Notes: generated by a model from the sequence alone, not told the origin. A stretch of 64,000 nucleotides of DNA from Crocodylus rhombifer (GCA_038503035.1 JAVSML010025217.1:62001-126000); one strand, 5' to 3'; shown: positions 1 to 11,264, counted from the stretch's first letter. Numbers and translations are program-made.

Positions 1-384
1 GTAAATTCACTCTTATACGATCAGTGTGGTAGAAGCCCACACTCAGCTGCTTTATGCGGTGCATTGTGGGAGTGATGCACACTAAAATATAGTCTCCTGT
101 ATGGATCCGTGCTCATTACTCATTGTCTGGGACATGTGTTTCTGCAGTTGCCATCCCCATTATGATAGTGCCCAGTGCTTGTGTGTACTGTGCTGCTGGC
201 AAATACCAAAATTGTGTTGTAAAAAGTGGTAGAAATGGGCCTGGGGGTCAGTACAGTCGAGGTCTTGGAACATATCCCTATTTGTTACATTTTTAAGTGG
301 GGTCCCTTTATGCAAATTCAAGTTATGTGCCATTTTCCAGGAACACATGTACAGCATATAGTGAGGGAAACCTGTATGTATTAT
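1..384. other. Unannotated non-coding stretch
   Basis: Mixed-composition DNA with stops in all frames apart from short chance frames. No TIR, tail, splice-site pair or tandem repeat was seen. Confidence 0.4.
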
Positions 385-460
385 ATGTATAGTCTTTATA
401 TATAAAGGGCTTAGTAGGTCTGTCTGTGACTGTCTGTCTGTCCGAAATACTCTTGAAGCA

Positions 461-517
461 CTCTGATTGGTTGTCTTGGCAGCCAATCACAAGGCTTACT
501 GAAGCAACCAATCAGAG
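461..517. promoter_or_regulatory. Inverted pair of CCAAT-box motifs (possible, repeat-borne)
   Basis: CTCTGATTGGTTG (461-473) and its exact reverse complement CAACCAATCAGAG (505-517) flank a third GCCAATCA (482-489). These are three NF-Y-type CCAAT cores within 57 bp, next to GC-rich DNA. This could be a promoter carried by a repeat or just its terminal structure. No TATA/Inr arrangement or downstream gene is visible. Confidence 0.25.
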
Positions 518-717
518 TCCTCCGCACAGATGGATACACACAGTGGAGTGCCGCTATGATGGCAGGGGTGGATGGGACAGAATGGGGGGATGAGGCCAGT
601 AGTGCTGGCTTGCCCCCCCTGCAGCCCTGCTCCTTGGAACGAGTGGTGGTACGGGGTGGTGGCAGCTGGTGGCACGGGGCTGGCCTCACCCCCCGCCATC
701 CCTTCTGCCCCCGTCAT

Positions 718-1034
718 CTAGCAAATTCCCCATCAAGAATGATGGTGATAATGGAGCACCACCATGATGGCAGGGACAGAATGCAGGGACGAGGCCAGTG
801 CTGCACTGTCCCTACCCCATGCTGCCACCACCTCGAAGGAGCAGGGCTGGGGGTGGGTAAAGCCATGACTTGGAGGTGGCAGTGGCACAGGGTGCTGACA
901 GAGGGGGATGGAGGAGACCGTGAGGCAAGCATCCCCCCCTGCTCCTAGGAGGCAGCAGTGGTGCGGGGTGGTGGGTGGTGGTGCTCTATCCCCGCCCATC
1001 CCCCCACCATCATTCTTGATGGGCAATTCACTAG
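718..1034. repeat. Inverted-repeat-bounded unit inside the GC-rich element
   Basis: CCCATCAAGAATGATGGT near 729-746 is matched exactly by its reverse complement near 1005-1022. Similarity extends outward to CTAG on both sides, about 29 bp with few mismatches. The 317-bp unit may be a MITE nested in the surrounding element. No clear target duplication was found. Confidence 0.45.
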
Positions 1035-1649
1035 TATGTATATAAAAATATATAGGGGTTTACCCAACTTGAGGAGGTGGCCAGCTGATTTCTCAGGGAG
1101 ATTGCAGGGCCAGCTGCTATTTTCACAGGCTGATTACAGTGCCCCCCCCATGCCTCTGAGTGGCCAAGGGGCCATGGTGGCTCTGCCCCTTACCAGTGGT
1201 TGCAAGGGCTGTCTGTCATGTGGCCCTGCCTCTCATCACCAATGAGAGAGGGGCAGGGCTGCATGACAGGTATCACTCTCAGCTGGTCAATGGTGAGGGG
1301 TGGGAACAGCAGCCATTTTGGGCTCCTCTTCATGCCAGGAGTCCCCTTCTCTTCTTCCCCATAGTGGACTGCATGGCTGGGCCACAACACCATGAGGATT
1401 GCTGGCTCCCTCTGGAGAACCGCTTTTTATTTTAAGTAAGTTTTTTTTCCACAGATTTCACAGGCATTGCCCAATTTTGCAATTTCTGTGAAACTGTGAT
1501 TTCAGTAGGTCTCCCTATATATAGCAATATATAGCCATTAGCCATAGGTATACTGAATCAGGTCAGCATATTAACTATGAGTAGTTAAATTGACCCAAGT
1601 TACTTGTTATGGTCCACTGACTATAGTAGGAGTCCTGATATTAGCTGGC

Positions 1650-1815
1650 AGTATGAGATAGTGGATTAAACAACAGGCTACATTTTCTACTTTTGGTTTC
1701 TGATTCTGCCATGGGTCTACTACATGGCCTTGGGACCTCACTGTCTCAGTTTACACATCTGTAAAATGGAGTTGATTGTTACCTCTTTTGCAAAGCAACT
1801 GATGGGAAGTGTGTG
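1650..1815 (+). mobile_element. MIR: MIR (CORE-SINE) copy
   Basis: The order of conserved words follows the MIR consensus: GATTCTGCCA, CATGGCCTTGGGACCTCACT, CTCAGTTTACACATCTGTAA, then AATGGAGTTGATTGTTACCTC. MIR is an ancient tRNA-derived SINE shared by amniotes. The copy is heavily diverged, as expected for its age. Confidence 0.75.
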
Positions 1816-4800
1816 CATATAGACACATGCAAATTATATATAATGTAATCAGCAATAACACATTTGAATCAACTCCTGGTGTGCAGAGCAGGAGAAAATC
1901 TGAGAATTTTTACATCAGAGACTAGAATGTTAGAATGAGTCTTGTTCTTTTTGGCAGGCATCTGTTTTCTATCATTGATAGCACATGATTCTCTCTCAGT
2001 AAGGGAGTTGTATGTAACAAGTATTACAATTATAATTAGAAATCAGAGTTTTAAATTCTGCAGTTACAACAGGAGGCACTTAGAATGCAGTTATCAAATA
2101 AATAACAGTGAAGGTAAGCATACAACTGTCAGTTTTAAAAACATGTACAGCCATAAGAATCCAGATCAAATATTGAACTGCATATCAAATTGTTTAACAT
2201 GATGTTTACCTCTTACAGCCAGTGTCGTAACTTTGGCTTAGTGGGTTCAACTGAAAATTCCTATTATTTTTATGATGAGATTCACCATTGAAAGAACAGA
2301 GTTCAGAAAGATATGGACATTTTAAATATACCCTTTGCTATTATGAAAGAGCTGTTCTTTTCCATGAAAATCTTTAGTAAAAGGAAAAAGATTTATGCAA
2401 TTTGAAGAGAAAGCAGAGCACAGTTTATCACTTAATTAGAACTATAATTTTATTATAAAATTTACAATAGCTTATTGTGTGACATAAACATTGACAATCT
2501 GGAGAAGAATCATTTCATCTTGGCAAACATACATAAAAAAAAATCTGCCCTGTCATTTATGACCTTCATACTCAATATTGAAAATGTGCTGAGTGACTGA
2601 CCAGAATATCAACGTCCTACCTCCTGGCAATGTATGGAAGACAGGAAAAAATCTCTTTAACCTATCTCTGTGTCTGTTTAAAGTGCTCTTTAAACACTAC
2701 GGATTCAGATGGATAACATCTGCCTAGAAATGTTTGATATGTCAGGGTCAATAATGCTACAAGTGAGAAATATATGTTAATTGCTAAAATGCTGATCAGA
2801 CTTAGTTAAACCAGACAGCAAAAAAGTTCCACAGGAAAAATTAAAACATTTACTACAAAATTTACAGCTGCACGTGAAGCCAGGCTGAACAAAGACCTCA
2901 GACAGTAAAATGTATAATATGTATATCACGTCAAATAAGCAAACACTCACTAAAGGGAGCAAGTATTGTGCTTGGTTTCATAGAGAAATAAGATTCAGAT
3001 AGTGGTAGAGAGAAGAAAACAGAATTCACAGTGCTGTAACAAGTGTAGCTGCTGGATGAAGCCCCCACATTTTGAACCGTGATGTTTCTTTCTCTTGGAA
3101 CTTGATGGAGCTCCTGCTGAAGTTAATGGAGAAAAGTTAAATCCAACTCTTGCTTTTGAGTAGAACCTTATGTTTACTAGCACCAATGTTCTCTCCATTG
3201 CCTGTGGTTCTCATTGCTCTATACCTAATCTCTCCCTGTCATTCTGCAATATGATGCCACCCCAGTGCCCTTTTATGTGTTACCCCATGGCTATTTTGGA
3301 GTACCTAATCTATACTGTTGTGTACATCCTGTAATTTAAAGAGGCCCCCAAACCACATCCTGGCTTTCCAGTGACGCTAGGGATTCAATGGTAACTGTAT
3401 AGTTTTTCAAAAATATGAAGTGGGCCTAAGGGGCTGAGGTATGTTTCAAAGGTACGCAGGATGTGGACAAAGGGAGTGGTTAAATGAGAGTAGGGCCGTG
3501 GGAAGGAAGGAAATAGGGCCTAGAATGAGTTACTTCATAAAGGATCCCAACAAAAACTAGAGCTAGCTCTATTGCTACTGTGTCTGCTTCGGTGCTGTTA
3601 CAAATCTGGTCATAGTCATACTGATTTTCTGTCACAGGTATTGCAGAAGTAAAGGAAGATATAAAGCAGGCAGCTTTAATTAATTACTAATTAAGTAATT
3701 CAGTCAAAAAACTCTCTGAAAACTTAGTCTTGATTTAGGCCACAAAAGGTCTACAGAACCATGATCTAAAAATCACTGAGCCATTATTTCATTTGCTGTA
3801 TACAATTAAAATAAAAAATCACAGGAAGAAACCATGAAAGCCCTTAAAATGAGCAGCACAGCTGTGTAAAGCAATGCTGTAACAATGCAGGTTTCCTGTT
3901 GCTGCCTTGGGCTCATAACTTTCTAAGGCTTGGGCCTTAGACAAAGCAACAATGCTCAAATTTTTTTCTGAAGCTTCCTAGCTATCTTTTATATATGGAT
4001 TTGTTTTTAAGTCTTGTGTTAAAGTCCCAGAAGTACAGGGATCTGTTTCCAACTTCCCTTTGAAAATGATGTGATCTTCAAAAAAGAAACTCATCCTAAA
4101 AAATGGACAGATTTTTAAAAGTCCACCATTTATTTCATATTCAATTCTGTGTGTGTCTGTATTATAATCAATTAAATGGAGGAACCTCTTCCTTCCAACA
4201 TAGAAAAGAAGTAGGCAATACATTAAAAGTAGATAGTAGATAACCTTGTTTGCCTCCTACTCGACCTTTCTTCATCATTCTTAATAGCAAACATCTAGCT
4301 ATTGATTAGTTCATTTTAAATGCTACTAAGGTAAATGTCATACTGCTTTGAACTGATGAAAGAATTGAACAAAGAAGACTCACAGTAATTGTGACATGTT
4401 AAAGAATACAGATCATAGGCTTTCACACACACAAAAAAAGCTAATGTAACAGTTTTCCTTCATGTAAAATCTTAGAAATCAAAGAAAATACATGGTATGG
4501 AAGTAAGATAAATTTAACTTAACTGAAAGAATATCCTTCACATCTCCCACAACATGCCTTTGTAGCAGGAACTGCGACTTCATTCTAAATCAATACATTT
4601 TCTCAGGGAACATGATTCCATCATAAATCATCATTTGTACAACATGTTTCTGCTAATAAATCTGCAGCTAGAAGGGGTAAAAAGGAAACTGGTTAACAAC
4701 AAACTGCTATGTTAAACTAGGAGGAAAATAATATAAAACACGAGGTTGTTATTGACACCTGCATCTGTAATATACTTCCTCACCAACTGCTGTTGAATTA

Positions 4801-5659
4801 AATGTTTTCTTCAGTAAATAGCCATCTATAAAGTTCAAGCTGATATTCTGGACAGAGTGAATCTGCTGAACTCAAACTGTTTGTTCTTTATGGAGAGATG
4901 AGGTTTTATGTATATAATTTACTTGCAAACCTGGCCAACTGCATCTCAAGCAGATTTTCAACAGCTTCTCGTGGCAAGACAAAATTTGACACAAATACAT
5001 ATTTTGTGGTTTGGAAGTAAAGCTAAGAAACTGATTACCCAATAGACTAAAAATTTCCTTTCAAACCTCAAATGCATGCTCAATATAATCAGTTACATGG
5101 CTAAAAACGTCACGCTGGGTTAAACAAAGGCTAACAGAAACGCTGGTGCTTTATTGATCTTAATATAAAAGTTGTTCATGGAAGTTGAGGGGTTAAACAT
5201 TATGCTCATGAAGAGAATCATTTTTTTTTTTAATTGCTGTCTTGAAAAACTAAGTTTTCAAAAATCAGAACCAAAGGGTGGGTCTAAATCCTGATTTTGA
5301 AAGCACATTTGTGGTTGAGGTACTTTACTTCCTTTAGCTTTCACTGACAGCAAAGGGTCCTAATTGCTCTCAGTGCCTTTGTAAATCTTCTTCTCACGCT
5401 TCTAAATAAGTGAGTTCATATTCAAAAGCATTGAGCACCCCACAGCTTTCACTGAGGATTAGCCTATCAATTTAGGAGCCCAAATATGGGTTTTGGAGTC
5501 TTCTGTTTTGATAATCTTATCCAAAAATGCAATGTTGTGGCCTGCCAAAGTATGTACAGTCTGAAAATCCTGACATAATAGTTTAATATGTGTGTGTCAC
5601 CTAGCAGTGGTCCAAAGTTTGGTCTTATTTATATTAAAGATTAATCTTTATTAAGCCAT
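1816..5659. other. Mostly unique AT-rich non-coding DNA
   Basis: No repeat tail, TIR pair or convincing exon in 3.8 kb. A possible 41-bp minus exon (2210-2250) and a 50-bp plus exon (2064-2113) have acceptor- and donor-like ends but no other support. If the gene implied at 11-16 kb continues, this would be intron or 3' flank. Confidence 0.5.
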
Positions 5660-5663
5660 CAGT

Positions 5664-6247
5664 AGGTGCATCTACACATGTGCTTTATTGAGTAGACTAA
5701 TTAGATCTGCAGTAAAGCATCACCATCTACACATGTGCCATTAATAGGGTGCATTAAACTAATTAATTCTGCCATGAGGGCACATCTACACATTCATTAA
5801 TGTACCATAATTACAGTGCATTAAGTTTACAATCTGTAATTACAGGTACTACCTTAATGCCCTGTAATCAGTGCTACTGAGCACTAGCACCGGATCATGC
5901 TTTTTGTTGACGCTAATGTGCAGTAGACTAATTCTACTACGTTAGCACATTAGTATGGGTTTTGCCTGCTGCAATAGTGTGCAGTAGAATTAGTCTACTG
6001 AGCTCAAAGTGTCTCGAGTAGATGCGCTCATGGTGGAATAATTTACTGCACTGAAACATATGTGTAAACGCTGACCATGGGCATAAATTACACCTGGTCA
6101 GCCAACCGGCTGGGGGCCTGCTCCACCCTGGCTCAAACTGCCGTGTTCCCATGGACATGTGTAGGTGCTGAGCCTAGAGCAGTTTACTCTGGCTCAGACT
6201 GCTTCAGAGTTTGTTGCTTCATATTAATTTCACGTGTAGTTGCACCC
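5664..6247. mobile_element. Harbinger-like MITE, AGT target duplication
   Basis: The left end (A)GGTGCATCTACACATG pairs with the right end GTGTAGTTGCACCC as terminal inverted repeats. The same 3-bp direct repeat AGT lies outside both ends (5661-5663, 6248-6250). A second family member at 22100-22546 shares internal sequence on both sides of the nested element. TIRs starting GG/GGG with 3-bp duplications fit PIF/Harbinger non-autonomous elements. No transposase is encoded. The crocodilian 'Chompy' MITEs are a candidate name, but I cannot confirm identity. Confidence 0.75.
5777..6029. mobile_element. Second MITE nested inside the 5664-6247 MITE
   Basis: The left end AGGGCACATCTACACATT pairs with the right end GAGTAGATGCGCTC. 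The 3-bp repeat ATG flanks it (5774-5776, 6030-6032). It interrupts the outer copy, so it is younger. The 253-bp interior is itself palindromic, with repeated GTGCAGTAGA..TAGTCTACT words. Confidence 0.7.
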
Positions 6248-6269
6248 AGTATTCTTCAATTGGATAGAT

Positions 6270-7201
6270 CGGGGTAGGCAATGTTTTTTGGCCGAAGTGC
6301 CGAAAAACACCACAATGCCTGCCTTGGAAGGTGCCAGGGTACCAGCATGCCAGAAAAACAAAATGAGATCAAGGGGTGCATGGCAGGATGCCCTCCTTGT
6401 GCCCCTTCCCCCTGCAGCCAAAGCCCCTGCCCCACAGCCCAGGCTCCATGGCTGCCAGCAGCTACCCTGGCTCTGGGGAGCTGCTGGAGCCTGGGCTGCT
6501 CCCAGCAGAGCTTGCAGCATCCCAGCTGCCTACTGGGAGCAGCCCAGGATCCTGGCTGGCAGCAGCAGCTCCCCAGAGCCGAGGCGGCTGCATCCAGGAG
6601 GCTCTGAACAGCTGTGCTGGGTTCTGGGTGGCTCTGGCATCAGCTCTGCACCAGCGTGTGCAAGCATGCCTCAGAGCAGGCAGTGGGGGAGGGGCCTGAG
6701 GCAGCACAGCCCCAGTCTCTCCCCCACTCCTGGCACTGAGGTGATGAGCCTGGTGCAGCTGTTTTAGCCAGGCCGGGCTCTGGGCCGCTGCAGTAAGCAG
6801 CAGGCAGAGTGCAAACAGCTCCACCAGGCTGCACAGCTTCAGCATCAGCACCGTGCTGGCGGCAAATGCATGAGCACCACAGAGCGGGCTGCACTGCCCT
6901 GCTGTCCACCCTGAGGTGCATGCACCAGTGTGGAGCTGATGCCAGAGCCTGGCACAGCTGTTTGGAGCCTCCCAGCTGCAACCGCCCCGACTCTGGGGAG
7001 CTGCTGCCAGCCAGGATCCCGGGCTGCTCCCATCAGGGAGCTGCGATGCCGCAAACCCTGCTTGGAGCAGCCCAGGCTCCATTGCTGCCAGCAGCTACCC
7101 GGAGCCAGGGCCGGCTGCAGCCGGGAGGATACAAACAACTGTGCCGCGGCATGCCAAACAAAATGGCGCTCGGCACATGTGCCAGAGGTTGCTGACCCCT
7201 G
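6270..7201. mobile_element. Non-autonomous hAT element, GC-rich interior
   Basis: The ends CGGGGTAGGCAATG and TTGCTGACCCCTG are inverted and match the common hAT terminus CAGGGGTCGGCAA. The 8-bp target duplication is GGATAGAT (6262-6269) versus GGATAAAT (7202-7209), 7 of 8 identical. The interior is GC-rich with repeated GCTGCCAGCAGCT-type words on both strands, which produces many long overlapping spurious frames. No transposase is present. Confidence 0.85.
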
Positions 7202-7209
7202 GGATAAAT

Positions 7210-7649
7210 GCTACCTCCCTCACTCACAAAGGAAAGTATTATTCATGAGCAAGAAGCAGATTGTTTTCCAGTTGTATTTGCTATCTGATGCTAAAGCATC
7301 TCTTCAGTATATTTAGAATTTTATAAAACAAAAGGAAAAGTCTGAAATTTGTTTCTACTACTGTTTTTCAGATCCCTGGAAAATCTAAGAAGGCCACTGA
7401 GTCCTATGCTACAGTTAATACTGCAAGCAGATACTTTTTTCATATTCAGAAACAGTTACTCTAGCTCCATGATAGAATAGGCAAGACAAAGTCCAATACA
7501 GAGGTCAATTCTGTGTTCAACTGATTTTTTTTTTTAAATCATCTCTCCTATTTTGTTCCTGAAATGTTAATTAAAGCCTTTGGAAGTACTCCAAAGGTGA
7601 ATCCTAGATGGCTGTGTAACAGTGCTGCACCAGTATTGGACATACAGAG
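7210..7649. other. Unique non-coding stretch
   Basis: AT-rich DNA between a hAT element and a MITE. No gene or repeat was recognised. Confidence 0.4.
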
Positions 7650-7692
7650 TGTGTCTACACATGTCATTTATTAACAGTAATAAATTGTGGAG

Positions 7693-8961
7693 CTTCATAG
7701 TTTCATAATTTCTAGGGTCAGAAGGGACCTGAGCAGATCATCGAGACCAACCCCCTGCCATGACAGGAAAGAGTACTGGGGTCAAACGACCCCAGCAAGG
7801 TGTACATCTAGTCTCCTCTTAAACACCCCCAGGGTAGGCACCTGCACCACTTCCCTTGGAAGTTGGTTCCAGATCCTAGCCACCCTGACCGTGAAGTAGC
7901 GCCTCCTGATGTCTAGCCTAAATCTACCCTCTGCCAGCTTGTGACCGTTATTCCTGGTCACTCCTGGTGGTGCTCGGGGGAACAGGGACTCCCCCAATGC
8001 CTGCTGGTCCCCTCTGACTAGTCTGTAACAGGCCACTAGATCCCCCCTCAGCTTTGTCTTATGGAGGCTGAACAGGTTCAGGTCCCATAGCCTGTCCTCG
8101 TAGGGCCTGCCCTGCTGCCCCCTGATCATGCGGGTGTCTCTCCTCTGGACCTTCTCCATGTTGTCCACATCCCTCTTGAAGTGCAGTGCCCAGAACTGGA
8201 TGCAGTACTCCAGCTGCGGCCTGACCAGTGCTGCATAGACGGGGAGTATCACCTCCTTGGACCTGCTTGAGATGCATCTGTGGATGCATGCTAAGGTGCG
8301 GTTGGCCTTCCTGACTGCATCCCCACACTGCCTGCCCACGTTCATCTTGGCACCAGTGATGACTCCAAGATCCTTTTCTGGCTCTTCACTGATGAGAAGG
8401 GGGTTGCCCAGCCTGTAGGTATGGTGCTGGTTGTTCCTCCCCAGGTGCATCACCTTGCACTTGTCAGTGTTGAATCCCATCCTATTCTCATCCGCCCACC
8501 CCTGTAACCTGTCTAGGTCTGACTGTAGCCTATTCCTTCCTTCTAACATGCCCACACATCTTAGTGTCATCAGCAAATTTGAACAGGTTGCTATTTACCC
8601 CCTCGTCCAAGTCACTGATGAGGATGTTGAACAGTGCTGGCCCGAGGACCAAGCCCTGGGGGACCCCACTGCCCATATCCCTCCAAGTCGAAAATGACCC
8701 ATCCACTACCACCCTCTGGGTGTGGCCCTCCAGCCAGTTGCCGACCCATATGACTGTGTGGGTGTCAACACCACAGTCCCCCAGTTTCTTAATGAGAACA
8801 GGGTGAGAGACAGTGTCGAAGGCCTTCCGAAAGTCCAGAAAGACTATGTCCACTGCTACCCCTGCATCTAAGGATTTGGTGACCTGGTCGTAGAAGGCCA
8901 CCAGGTTGGTCTGACAGGACCTGCCGCTAATGAACCCGTGTTGATTGCCCCTAAGCATAAT
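7693..8961 (-). mobile_element. CR1: CR1 LINE, 3' half with reverse-transcriptase fragment
   Basis: The 3' tail with TTCATAGTTTCATAATT lies at 7693-7710, so the element reads right to left. Two frames carry the protein: 8967-8530 (RT core with [28 protein letters not shown] and the catalytic FADD) and 8576-7782 (RT thumb and C-terminal region with RPQLEYC, RRDTRMIRG, LFSLHK and RLDIRRRYFTVR). They overlap in different frames, so a frameshift near 8530-8576 breaks the ORF. The endonuclease half is missing. This is one of the better-kept copies, with few stops. Confidence 0.95.
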
Positions 8962-9211
8962 CTCCACAGTTTATTGTTTCCAGGGACTCCTGGATGCATG
9001 ATTTAGACATTCACCTGGACTACAGCACAATGAGCCGGGTGCAGCAGCCTCAGCTGGAAGAGAAGCTAGGGGTTCAGTCTGCCCACATGGGACTGCTCTG
9101 ACAAGACTCAATGTGCTACTGGGATGTGGTTGGCTGGTGTGTGAGGTGCTTTAGCATAGGGCTAGCTAGCAATCCCTGCACTAAAACACCCTTGTGCCCC
9201 AACCAGCCAGG

Positions 9212-9802
9212 GCAGCATCTACACATGCACTGCTGAACACAAAAAAACCCCGCAGCAGGGTATCATAGAATAATAGAATCATAGAAGTAGGGTTGGAAGG
9301 GACCTTGTAGATCTTCAAGTCTGACCCCCCGCCTGGGCGGGAGAAAAGACTGGACTCAAATGAGTCCAGCCAGATAGTCATCAAGCCTCTTCTTAAAGAT
9401 CCCCAGGGTAGGAGCCAGCACCACTTCCCTAGGAAGTTGGTTCCAGCTCCTAGCCGCCCTAACTGTGAAGTAGTTCTTGCGGATGTCTAATCTAAATCTA
9501 CTCTCTAATAACTTGTGTCCATTGTTCCTTGTCATGCCAGGGGACGCTAAGGGAAACAGTGTCTCCCCTAAACCCTTCTGGTCCCCCCTAGTGAGTTTAT
9601 AGACTGTCACCAAGTCCCCCCTCTGCCTTCTCTTGTGAAGGCTGAACAGGTTTAGGTCCCACAGTCTTTCATTGTAGGGTCTGCCCTGTAGTCCCCGGAT
9701 CATGCGGGTGGCCCTCCCCTGGACCCTGTCATTTACAAATACTACCCTGCTGCGGAGTTCATTATTTTTGTGTGCCCTAATAGGGGTGCACATGTAGATG
9801 CT
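9212..9802. mobile_element. MITE with a CR1 inserted at its palindrome centre
   Basis: CAGCATCTACACATGCAC on the left is inverted as GTGCACATGTAGATGCTG on the right. The arms run to CCGCAGCAGGGTA (9250-9262) and TACCCTGCTGCGG (9743-9755), an exact 13-bp inverted pair immediately flanking the CR1. With the CR1 removed the arms are about 51 and 60 bp, a nearly perfect snap-back. Confidence 0.65.
9263..9735 (-). mobile_element. CR1: CR1 LINE 3' fragment
   Basis: The tail ATCATAGAATAATAGAATCATAG with GGTTGGAAGGGACC lies at about 9263-9306. One frame (about 9730-9356) gives the CR1 C-terminal region: QGRATRMIRG, RLWDLNLFSLHK, RGDLVTVYKL, RNNGHKL and RLDIRKNYFTVR. It is truncated 5' of the thumb region. 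It differs in detail from the 7693-8961 copy, so it is a separate insertion. Confidence 0.93.
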
Positions 9803-10169
9803 GAGACATTTACTGCACAGTTAATTAGTCAACTTTGCAGTAAACAACTCATGTAGACACGCCGACACAATGTCACATTAAGGCAGCTGCACTACTTTCA
9901 ATACATGAATCCCCCTGACTGAGAAGGGCTGTTGCTGTTTTGGTTTAGGGAGCTTAGTGTGGAGCTACAGCATGCCAATAAACTCAGCTTCTCAGCAGAA
10001 TGTATTGATACATGCAGCACCACATAAGTTGCCTGCACTCCCTCTGGCTCAAGAGGCAGCAAAGCCAGACAAAATGGGCCTGTCTGAATATGGTACTGTC
10101 AGACACCATAGTGAATTGAGATGGATTTCCCTAAAACAGAAATTGTAAAGCCCTTCAGGACACTCAGGC

Positions 10170-10357
10170 TAGGGACAGAAGTTACACATAAACCATTTTA
10201 AGTGATCAGAAACTGGTTTAAACCTGTAACAGAACAGAAGTTCAGTGCACATAAACCAGTTTCAAAATGGCTGAAACTGGTTTAAGATAAACCTGGTTGA
10301 CTGTACTATCAGACTTAACTCATTTGGGTCAAATCAATTTATGAAACTTCTGTCCTA
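10170..10357. mobile_element. Palindromic MITE with TAGGGACAGAAGTT ends
   Basis: TAGGGACAGAAGTTAC at the left is inverted as GAAACTTCTGTCCTA at the right. The interior repeats ACATAAACCAGTTT/AAACTGGTTTA on both strands, so the 188-bp element folds on itself. TAG...CTA ends recall hAT-type MITEs, but the flanks do not show a clean 8-bp duplication. Confidence 0.6.
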
Positions 10358-11145
10358 GACCCAAGGCAGCCTTCTCTAAACTGGGTCTGCCCCAGCTACA
10401 CTAGGGCATTTGGTATCTTTAAACTACTCACAGATTTGAAGCTAAAACACATGGTTAAGTGCTTTGTTGGACTCCAGCCAGAGTGCTTACCACATTGCAG
10501 TATCAAGCCCCTTGAGAATAAGAGTTTCTCGTAGGTTGCAGGGTCAGACCTACAAGTTACAATGCACTGTCAATTACATAATTCTGGCCCCAGTCCCAGA
10601 AGCCTTTCTTTATGTAGAGTGCCACTGGCTTCAAAGAGTGATCATATGATGGGACTTATTTAGGGCACACCTGCATACTTCAGTTTGCAGGATTGGATCC
10701 AAGTGAATATAGACTATGGAACTAGAGCTGGGGTGTGGAACTCAACTGAGTTGGTGGGTCACATGCAGAGCACAGGGCTTCTTGTGGGACAAGAAATCTG
10801 GAATCAAAATCTGCCGTTCAGGATCAGGCTAAGAGGAAGTCAGAGCTTTTATCTTTTGTGATCATCCCTCTCTTGCTCATGTGCAGAGCTGTTCAAATGG
10901 TGGATAAATTGTGCATGATTAAATCATGGGGACAGAGTGGCTCTGGCAGATGTAGAGACAGGGCTTGAGCAGGAACAGTGCATTGACTGTTGCTGACACA
11001 GTGTCTCTGGCATCAACAGTGAGAAGACCCTTGGGCTGGATTTGGGGTAGATTTTAAGTCCTCAGTCCTAAACCTAAACAGAGCTCTGTGAGCTTCTGCT
11101 ACAGAAAGTGCTTCATGTGGCTCTTTAAAGAACCCTACAACTTAC
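10358..11145. other. Non-coding DNA, predicted intron downstream of the 11146 exon
   Basis: No further exon recognised. A word near 10450-10495 (GGTTAAGTGCTTTGTTGGACTCC) recurs in diverged form at about 18165-18195 and probably marks an old interspersed repeat. Confidence 0.4.
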
Positions 11146-11264
11146 CTGTGTTTTGGTATCCACACGCTTCATGAAAATCATGGACTCTTCTATAGAAGGG
11201 AAGTCTGTGTGACCAAAAAGGTGAGAGAAATGGCTTTGGATATCATCCATGCTTGGATGTTTCT
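11146..11264 (-). CDS. Predicted internal exon of an unrecognised host gene
   Basis: Read on the minus strand, a polypyrimidine tract and AG (acceptor ttttttctctctctag) precede the exon, and the donor CAG|GTAAGT follows it. Only one frame is open across all 119 bp; the other two stop. It starts as AG|AAA and encodes 39 codons beginning KHPSMDDIQSHFSHLF and ending with MKRVDTKTQ, finishing in phase 0. If the second AG is used the exon is 11146-11262, exactly 39 codons. The peptide is polar, non-repetitive and unlike any transposon protein here. Its first two bases complete the last codon of the candidate exon at 16330-16372 (G+AG = Glu). I do not recognise the family. Confidence 0.65.

Larger units (their letters stand above)
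385..1530. repeat. GC-rich interspersed element with internal repeats, class unresolved
   Basis: It opens with TATATATAAAGGGC and a (CTGT)n run at about 398-443, then becomes very GC-rich. The motif ATGATGGCAGG...ACAGAATG...GAGGCCAGT occurs near 556-600 and again near 763-805, a diverged direct repeat. A second TATA-rich segment with AGGGGTTTACCC lies at about 1036-1065. Such a mix is typical of a non-autonomous DNA element or two joined ones, but I found neither TIRs nor a target duplication. The long plus frame at 556-948 is low-complexity GC sequence and is not supported as a gene. Confidence 0.4.
7650..9873. mobile_element. Composite MITE region split by insertions
   Basis: The left end GTGTGTCTACACATGTC (about 7650) and right end CATGTAGACACGCC (about 9870) are inverted and belong to the TCTACACATG family. 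Between them lie two CR1 copies, a further MITE and a hairpin at about 9100-9210 (GGTTGGCTGG paired with CCAACCAGCC). AATAAATTGTGGAG (7679-7692) and CTCCACAGTTTATT (8962-8975) flank the first CR1 as a 13/14-bp inverted repeat. The outer target duplication is unclear. Confidence 0.6.

Noticed and set aside
2210..2250. Possible 41-bp minus exon (TTTTCAG acceptor, AGAG|GTAAAC donor, one open frame in phase 0).
   Set aside because: The frame would follow the 11146 exon, but the exon is tiny, the acceptor tract is poor and nothing else supports it.
6240..7316. Several long overlapping frames on both strands.
   Set aside because: They lie inside the GC-rich hAT element with few stops in any frame; composition explains them.
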